A stretch of DNA of 64,000 nt from CAVUAA01 sp963739345 (lineage in GTDB: Bacteria > Chlamydiota > Chlamydiia > Chlamydiales > JAFEGQ01). Every line of letters starts with the position of its first letter. The first letter of the stretch is position 1. Of the stretch, positions 58,914 to 64,000 are shown in pieces. Made by a program: the position numbers and the translations under genes. The DNA lies in contig CAVUAA010000001.1 of NCBI GenBank assembly GCA_963739345.1, forward strand, positions 186,001-250,000. Direction: 5' to 3'. The notes beneath the pieces are model-generated. The model did not search any database, had not been told where the DNA came from, and saw only the letters and a list, made by a program, of their open reading frames with translations.

Positions 58914-60155
58914 ATGGTGAGAAACACAGTTGTGAGAGCATATCTGTGGGGCTTTGTCCTCAATGCGCCGCTATTTTCGTTGTATGGACTTCTCCCATTC
59001 ATTCTATGCAAAGATCTAAAGGCTAGCGGCTTACAGATTACTGCATTAATCACTATTAAGCCTGTAGTCGCGATCTTATCGACCTATTGGAGTGCTGCGG
59101 TTGCGGGTCGGAGCGATCGACTGAAACGGAATATTGGATGGGGTATATTCTTTGGTCTTTTGCCTAGTTTGTTTTTTCCAATGGTCGCCGGTCTTGGTAA
59201 TTGGGTATATATTCTGGGTTTTGCCGCTTATTTCTTTGCGGAACGAGCCATCATCCCGGCTTGGATGGAGGCATTAAAGATCACGGTTGAACGGTCGGCT
59301 ATGAGTAGGACGGTGAGTCAGGGCTCCCTTGTAGCGTTCGTTGCGGCAGCGATTTTCCCGGTTTTGGTTGGCCCTTGGTTAGATGCGAACATCGCTGTTT
59401 GGAGATGGCTGTTCGTTGGGGCTGCCTTCCTGGCTTCTACTCGGATTCTCCTTCTTCTCTATTGGTTCTCTGTTCCTGGTCGAAGAGAATTGAGGCGAGA
59501 GACCAGTCTCCTTCTTCGCCCGTGGAAGAACTGTGTTGGATTGCTTCGCCGTCGGCCAGATTTTGCCTGGTATCAGCTCGTGTTTTTTTTCGGAGGGCTG
59601 GGGATCATGGTGACTCAGCCCGCACTTCCGAGGTTTGTTGATACATTCCTACACCTCTCCTATACTGAGCTTGCGTTAGCGTTTGCGCTGTGTAAGGGGG
59701 TGGGTTTCGTTTTTGCCAATCCGTTTTGGTCTAGGTGGATTCATCGGGTAAATCTCTACTATTTCTCTAGTGCCGTCACGATCGCTGCGGCAATCTCGCT
59801 ATCTCTGATCCTCCTCTCGCCCTATCACAGCCTTCTCATTTATGGTGCCTTCCTCGTCTATGGTGTCATGCAGGCTGGCAGTCAGCTGAGCTGGCAGATG
59901 GGGGGGCCGATTTTCTCCGGCGATGAAGATAGCTCGAGCTACACAAGCGTGAACGTTCTGCTGGTAGGGGTTCGGGGTTGTATTGGGCCTGTAGCTGGTG
60001 GGCTCATTTGCAGCGCTCTTGGTCTGAAGATCCCCTATATCCTAGGCTCTCTTCTTTGTTTGGTAGGTGCAGGATGTGGTCTTGTAGGCAGCCGTCTACA
60101 ACACCGAGGCACGGTAGCTCAGGATCAAAATGTCAGCCCTGACCCTCTCCTCTAG
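58914..60155 (+). CDS. MFS transporter
   Basis: An inner-membrane major facilitator with about 12 helices. Early helices are AYLWGFVLNAPLFSLYGLLP and TIKPVVAILSTYWSAAVAG, followed by the motif A-like GRSDRLKRN; later come GGLGIMVTQPALPRFVDTF and YGVMQAGSQLSWQMGGPIF. ATG 58914 (MVRNTVVRAYL) is chosen, but ATG 58881 or TTG 58866 are possible. The codons are less GC-rich than in neighbours. Substrate unknown. Confidence 0.78.
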   Translation: MVRNTVVRAYLWGFVLNAPLFSLYGLLPFILCKDLKASGLQITALITIKPVVAILSTYWSAAVAGRSDRLKRNIGWGIFFGLLPSLFFPMVAGLGNWVYILGFAAYFFAERAIIPAWMEALKITVERSAMSRTVSQGSLVAFVAAAIFPVLVGPWLDANIAVWRWLFVGAAFLASTRILLLLYWFSVPGRRELRRETSLLLRPWKNCVGLLRRRPDFAWYQLVFFFGGLGIMVTQPALPRFVDTFLHLSYTELALAFALCKGVGFVFANPFWSRWIHRVNLYYFSSAVTIAAAISLSLILLSPYHSLLIYGAFLVYGVMQAGSQLSWQMGGPIFSGDEDSSSYTSVNVLLVGVRGCIGPVAGGLICSALGLKIPYILGSLLCLVGAGCGLVGSRLQHRGTVAQDQNVSPDPLL

Positions 60156-60163
60156 GTTGCACA

Positions 60164-60245
60164 CTAACGATAAATGTCGCTGTACTTTTTGGTGAGATAG
60201 GAGAGGTAGGGCTTAGGGGAGATGGGGCCGCCTGTAATGCGTTTG
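60164..60245 (-). pseudogene. Carboxypeptidase M32 3'-end fragment, copy A
   Basis: On the reverse strand it encodes ITGGPISPKPYLSYLTKKYS and DIYR with a stop, matching the end of the M32 gene at 62106. It passes directly into the copy of the 656-residue gene at a shared GCGTTTG (60239-60245), a microhomology joint. Confidence 0.8.
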
Positions 60246-61184
60246 TTCGCGCGCTTGGTCGCCATCTCAATGGACCGCTGTTTAAGGATCTTGACCTGCT
60301 CATTGAAGACCAGTTTTCTCCGTGGGATCCTCTCCGTCTCGAGAATCTCCCCGCCAAGCTGTTTGGCTTGCGCGAAGAGGAGTGGTCGGCCGAGGTGCTC
60401 AGACTCCCCTCGCCCACTCCGCAGGAGTTTATCCATGAGGCTAAGGTTTCGGAGGAGTACAGAACTTTCCTCCGCTCCACCGACAATAAGCACCTGCTGA
60501 TCAATCTTCAGGACCGCAATAGTTGGAAAGAGGGCGCTCGAGCACTTGCAGAAGGAGCGCGATTTTGCCAACCAGCTCACCGTCGTCATCCTTGGTGTGC
60601 ATGGCGATTTCTATCTGCAAAAGGGTGCCTACAGGACCATGGGGAATGGTGAGCAGTTTCTCGCCCACTTCCTCGAGCATCTGGAGAGTCCCTACCTCGG
60701 CTACTTCTTTCCCCCCGCGGTCAAGGGAAAGCTGTTCCAAAACGGTGCGCACAACATCCTGGAAACGGTTCACTGCCTCTTCTTTGACCGGAAGGGACAG
60801 CTCTCGCGCAAAGAGAGACTCCACTTCATCGAACTCACCCACCTCTTTCTCATCCTCAGAGTGATGGGGGAGACCCATCCTGCTTACATTGCGATGGTGG
60901 ATAAGGACGGCATCGATGCGAGCATGTCGCTCACAGCCCTCCTAGATGCAGGGCTTAAGATTCTCCACGAGCAGAAGTACTCGAAGATTGACGAGCGTCA
61001 TCTGTGGCAGATTCTCTTCATCCCCGCCTTGCTCAACCGAGAGCGGCCGATGAAGACAGCGCACATGCGTCGTCTCATCGACACCCTAGAGTTTCTTGAA
61101 ACCCGCGTTGAGCAACGGCTGGCCGCCGGCCAGCGCCACCTCCTCCACGAGGAGCTGGGCCACCTCATGAACGTCAAACGCTAA
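60239..61184 (+). pseudogene. Truncated, frameshifted copy of the 656-residue gene
   Basis: It matches the gene at 56427 from about residue 345 (AFVRALGRHLNGPLFKDLDL) to the identical end HEELGHLMNVKR. A 14-nt net loss near 60535-60545 (after NSWKEGARA) shifts the frame, so two separate reading frames remain: one ending in a wrong tail at 60652, the other resuming at about 60546 (QKERDFANQLTVVILGVHGD). It has no start region of its own. Confidence 0.85.
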
Positions 61185-61237
61185 TGTACCGATTGGGGCC
61201 TGACCCTCTCCATGACCCTCTTACTCTCTTCTTTCGA

Positions 61238-61789
61238 TTAGGAGGTAAGGGGTGAAAAAAGACGGATTAGTATCTCTTTGTGCAGATAAATGCGGTGACC
61301 CAGGGCAGCTAGGAGTTCGGCGGTCATCAGTCCTGTGACGAATAGGGGGGTAAGGTGTGGCGGTTTTGGCATTTGAAAAAAACTAGCCGTTTCTGCTCTT
61401 CGATATAATTGGGAAAGACGGTAGTTTTCGACAGTTGCCCCCACATCGGCAAGAAGATTGAGTGTTCTACCTAGAGGAAATAGATCGCCTATTCCCCGCA
61501 CTCCTTGGAAGAGGCCCATCAACAGCGCATCTTGGTATCCTTCGCCATAAATACGAGGAATGTCCTGGTCTTGCGAGGTTAGCTGGTATTTTCCGACTGC
61601 CAGGGTGGTTCCAATAATACAAACACCTTTGCTATCCGGGGGTAGGCTCCTATTTTCTTGACAGTGGGTAATAGCTAAGCATGCGCAGGGCCACATTGGT
61701 GATGCCAAGATGGAACCAAGATAGTCGCGACTGTTTCTCACACCACCATTGGTTTGGGTCGCGCTATAATGGGTTAAAGCTCGATTCAT
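61238..61789 (-). CDS. Hypothetical protein, 183 residues
   Basis: Not recognised. It has a cysteine-containing N-terminal third (MWPCACLAITHCQEN) and a weakly hydrophobic segment GLMTAELLAALGHRIYLHKE near the end. There is no clear signal peptide. It lies among gene fragments, so it may itself be a remnant. Composition is lower in GC than the surrounding genes. Confidence 0.4.
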   Translation of the reverse strand: MNRALTHYSATQTNGGVRNSRDYLGSILASPMWPCACLAITHCQENRSLPPDSKGVCIIGTTLAVGKYQLTSQDQDIPRIYGEGYQDALLMGLFQGVRGIGDLFPLGRTLNLLADVGATVENYRLSQLYRRAETASFFQMPKPPHLTPLFVTGLMTAELLAALGHRIYLHKEILIRLFSPLTS

Positions 61790-61869
61790 TGATGCTAAAA
61801 AGTCCGTAAGTATTCATTGTTCTTCCATTCTGTTGAAGAAGAGATAGTACTACGGCTGGAAATTAATGT

Positions 61870-62000
61870 CTACTTATAGATGTCAGTATATTTTTTACTG
61901 AGATAGGAGAGGTAGGGCTTAGGTGAGATGGCATTGCCGGTGATCCGCTTGATGAGCTGGCCGCCGGCCCGCGCCACCTCATGAACGTAAAGCGCTAATC
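61870..62000 (-). pseudogene. Second M32-tail / 656-gene-tail chimera
   Basis: From 61870 to about 61959 the reverse strand encodes an M32 carboxypeptidase end (IKRITGNAISPKPYLSYLSK, then DIYK and a stop). At a shared GCTGG (61955-61959) it joins the last codons of the 656-residue gene on the forward strand (LAAG, RHLMNVKR, stop at about 62000). About 24 nt are missing between two CCACCTC repeats. The palindrome at 62016 follows, exactly as it follows the intact gene. Confidence 0.8.
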
Positions 62001-62015
62001 AGCCCTGATCTCCTT

Positions 62016-62077
62016 CCGAGTTGTCATGTTTTCATGTCTGACACAAACGTGTCAGACATGAAAACATGACAACTCAG
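62016..62077. repeat. 62-bp palindrome, copy 2 with inverted loop
   Basis: The same element as at 58415-58476, with the loop reading as the reverse complement (ACAAACGT in place of ACGTTTGT) and one mismatch near the outer end. It stands between the copied tail of the 656-residue gene and the end of the M32 gene. Confidence 0.9.
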
Positions 62078-62105
62078 AAGGGGTTTCGAGGGTGTCTGAC
62101 ACTAT

Positions 62106-63625
62106 TTAGCGATAGATGTCGCTGTACTTCTTGGTGAGGTAGGAGAGGTAGGGCTTGGGAGAGATGGCGTCGCCGGTAATGCGCTTGATGAGCTGGGCGG
62201 AGGTGTAGGTGCGGCCCTATTGGTGGATGTTGTCGTGCAGCCAGGTGCGCATGGGGACGAAGTTGGCCTTTGGCGACTTGGGTGGACCAGGTGCGGTGGG
62301 TCTTGGTGTAGGTGTCGAACATCTGGGCGGCATACATGGTGCCAAGGGCATAGGTGGGGAAGTAGCCGATGAGGCCGCACCCCCAATGGACGTCCTGGAG
62401 GCAACCTTCGGCGTCGTTCTTGGGGGTGATACCAAGGTACTCTTGGTAGCGGGAGTTCCACGCTTCGGGAAGGTCGCGGATTTTAAGGGTGCCGTCGACG
62501 AGGGCGGATTCGATCTCGAAGCGGATGATGACGTGGAGGGGGTAGGAGATTTCGTCGGAGAGGATGCGGATGGGGGTGTCGAGAATGGCGTTGAGGCCGC
62601 GGTAGAAGGTGGGGAGGGTGATCCCTTTGAGCTGGGTGGGGAAGAGTTTTTTGAGGCGGGGAAAGTAGTGTTTCCAGAAGGGGAGCCCCTGGCCGACGTA
62701 GCACTCCCACCAACGGGATTGCGATTCGTGGAAGCCAAGAGATAGCGCTTCGCAGATGGGGGTGCCAAAATGTTCGGCGGGGAGGGAGGTCTCGTAGAGG
62801 TAGTGCCCCCCTTCGTGGATGGCGGCGAGGAAGTTGTTCATGGGGTCTCGCTCGACGACGCGGCTAGTCACTCGGCCGTCGGTGGGGTGGGGGGAGACGC
62901 AGAAGGGGTGGGAGACGAGGGCGAAGTTGCCCCCTTCGTCGGTGAAGCCGGTGGCGTCGAGGAGGTCGCGGCCAAAGATGAGTTGTTTGTTTGCTGGATA
63001 TTTCTTGTGGAGGAAATCGCCGTTTGGGGTCGGGTTTTTGGCGAAGCTTGGCGCGCAGAGCGATGAGCTCGGGCTTGAGGCTGTTGAAAAGGGTGGAGAC
63101 TTTGCGGTGGGTCATGCCTGGTTCATATTCGTCGACGAGGGCGTCGTAGGGATGGGCGTCGTAGCCGAGGTATTCGGCCCTCTGCTGAGCGTTGTCAAAG
63201 AGGCGCTCGAGAAAGGGGGCGTAGCGGGCGAAGGAGCTCGCTTCACGGGCGGAGCGCCACGCTTCGACCGCTTGGGAGTGGAGGCGGGCGCTCTCTTCAA
63301 CGAAGCGAGTGGGAAGCTTGGTGGCGCGGAGGAAGTCGGTGCGCCACTCGCGGAGTGAGGCGCGTTGGGAGAGGGTGAGGCCTTTCTCTTTGACTTTGCC
63401 GCTGTCGAGGTCGATCAGTTTCTCGAGTGCTTTTTCAAACTTACTTCCGGTGCGCCGTTCGTGGATGAGGCGGGCGATGAGCTCGGTTTGGGCTGAGCGC
63501 GCTTCGGCGGCGCCGGGGGGCATGTAGGTCTCTTGGTCCCACATGAGGAGTTGATTGATGCCGCCCAGGTGAGCTGCATCGCGTGAAATGTCGCAGATAG
63601 CTTGAAACTGTTTTTCCGTGGTCAT
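62106..63625 (-). pseudogene. Carboxypeptidase Taq (M32), broken by two frameshifts and a stop
   Basis: A zinc carboxypeptidase gene. Frame 1 (63625 to about 63022) starts MTTEKQFQAICDISRDAAHL and contains LMWDQETYMPPGAAEARS. After DPKRR the frame shifts; the next frame reads NGDFLHKKYPANKQLIFG, SHPFCVSPHPTDGRVTSR and the zinc motif HEGGHYLYE. A second shift at about 62275 leads to NFVPMRTWLHDNIHQ, then a TAG, then GRTYTSAQLIKRITG to the end DIYR. The start overlaps the alr stop (ATGA). Multiple lesions argue for a true pseudogene, although assembly error is possible. Confidence 0.85.
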
Positions 63626-64000
63626 GTGGCGGAGATTGGCACAGGGGCTGGTTTATTTTCGAACATTCTTTGGACGCGGGGGCCGAGGCTTGTGATCCGG
63701 TGGTAGGGCTGGTCGGCGAGGGGGAGGGTGATGGGGTGGCCGACGGGGGCGTCGCCGGCGTCGATCATGAAGAAGTCCATGCAGACGGCGCCGAGGATGG
63801 GATGGGGCTGGTTGTTGATTTCAACGTGGGTGAAGCGGCGGATGCCGTCGTAGTAGCCCATGGGGATGACGCCGACGCGGGTGGGTTTGATGAGCTGGTG
63901 GCCGCCATAGGAGACGGTAGCGCCGGCGGGTAGATCGTGGATGGCGGCGATGTGGGAGGTGAGGGTGAGGGCGGGGCGGCCGCTATGGGCGGGGTGGAGG
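63622..64000 (-). CDS. alr: Alanine racemase, C-terminal part (runs off the window)
   Basis: A PLP enzyme that makes D-alanine for peptidoglycan. The frame is open to the window edge; visible parts are SGRPALTLTSHIAAIHDLPA, GATVSYGGHQLIKPTRVGVI and PMGYYDGIRR, where the catalytic tyrosine region lies, then PILGAVCMDFFMIDAG. The sequence VCMDFFMID is the typical C-terminal domain signature. It overlaps the M32 gene by 4 nt. Chlamydiaceae are usually said to lack alr, so this marks a difference from that family. Confidence 0.9.
   Translation of the reverse strand, partial: LHPAHSGRPALTLTSHIAAIHDLPAGATVSYGGHQLIKPTRVGVIPMGYYDGIRRFTHVEINNQPHPILGAVCMDFFMIDAGDAPVGHPITLPLADQPYHRITSLGPRVQRMFENKPAPVPISAT

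Overview
The window reads as a chromosome segment of an environmental member of the Chlamydiota (Parachlamydiales-like, well above 50% GC), living inside a eukaryotic host. The gene blocks infC-rpmI-rplT-pheS, lysS-rpmH-rnpA and priA plus an adjacent hypothetical and a secreted thioredoxin match, as I recall them, the C. trachomatis neighbourhoods CT833-836, CT784-785 and CT778-781. Three cysteine-containing porin-like outer membrane proteins, queuine salvage (tgt with yhhQ), an F-box protein, LRR-type proteins with basic tails and a sterol-reductase-like flavoprotein also fit. The assignment is inferred from gene content; no rRNA gene is present.

Layout. 0-5 kb: PHP phosphatase end, folC, mnmM, tRNA-Val, the infC-rpmI-rplT-pheS operon, two tRNA-Ser genes around a perfect palindrome. 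5-11 kb: esterase, an AbiEi/AbiEii toxin-antitoxin pair, Dps, a CPA1 antiporter coupled to a Cys-rich porin, and a ureohydrolase homologue with substituted metal ligands. 11.7-15.7 kb: lysS-rpmH-rnpA, ilvE, F-box gene. 15.7-23.3 kb: frameshifted drug exporter, palindromic repeats, priA cluster, alanine symporter, DTW/Tsr3-like gene, thioredoxin. 23.3-25 kb: three related LRR/basic-tail genes, one cut by a 152-bp foldback element. 25-34.7 kb: uvrD, aconitase, an AAA ATPase with a palindromic operator-like promoter, scrambled aconitase/rarA fragments, rarA-tgt-yhhQ. 34.7-41.5 kb: a 1595-residue helical protein, ubiX, a glycosyltransferase-like protein. 41.6-45.1 kb: an ImuB lacking its polymerase domain, overlapping dnaE2. 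45.2-51.5 kb: a second palindrome-fronted ATPase, then a hydantoin-type operon behind a perfect consensus promoter and a short His-rich reading frame. 51.5-56.3 kb: tandem porins, an exonuclease/phosphatase-family gene and the sterol-reductase-like gene, carrying the scar of a [porin + exonuclease] duplication. 56.4-64 kb: a 656-residue protein, its truncated copy, chimeric fragments of it with a carboxypeptidase M32 gene that is itself broken, and the end of alr.

Three themes recur. (1) Long perfect or near-perfect inverted repeats of several sequence families; two overlap promoters of ATPases that carry AAA, winged-helix and nuclease-like parts in one chain. (2) Gene fragments joined at short homologies, an unusual plasticity for a chlamydia. 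(3) Candidate host-directed proteins. The best candidates for undescribed biology are the ATPase/private-operator modules, the headless ImuB-DnaE2 pair, and the hydantoin operon with its His-rich leader. All functions are inferred from reading the sequence; no database search was run.
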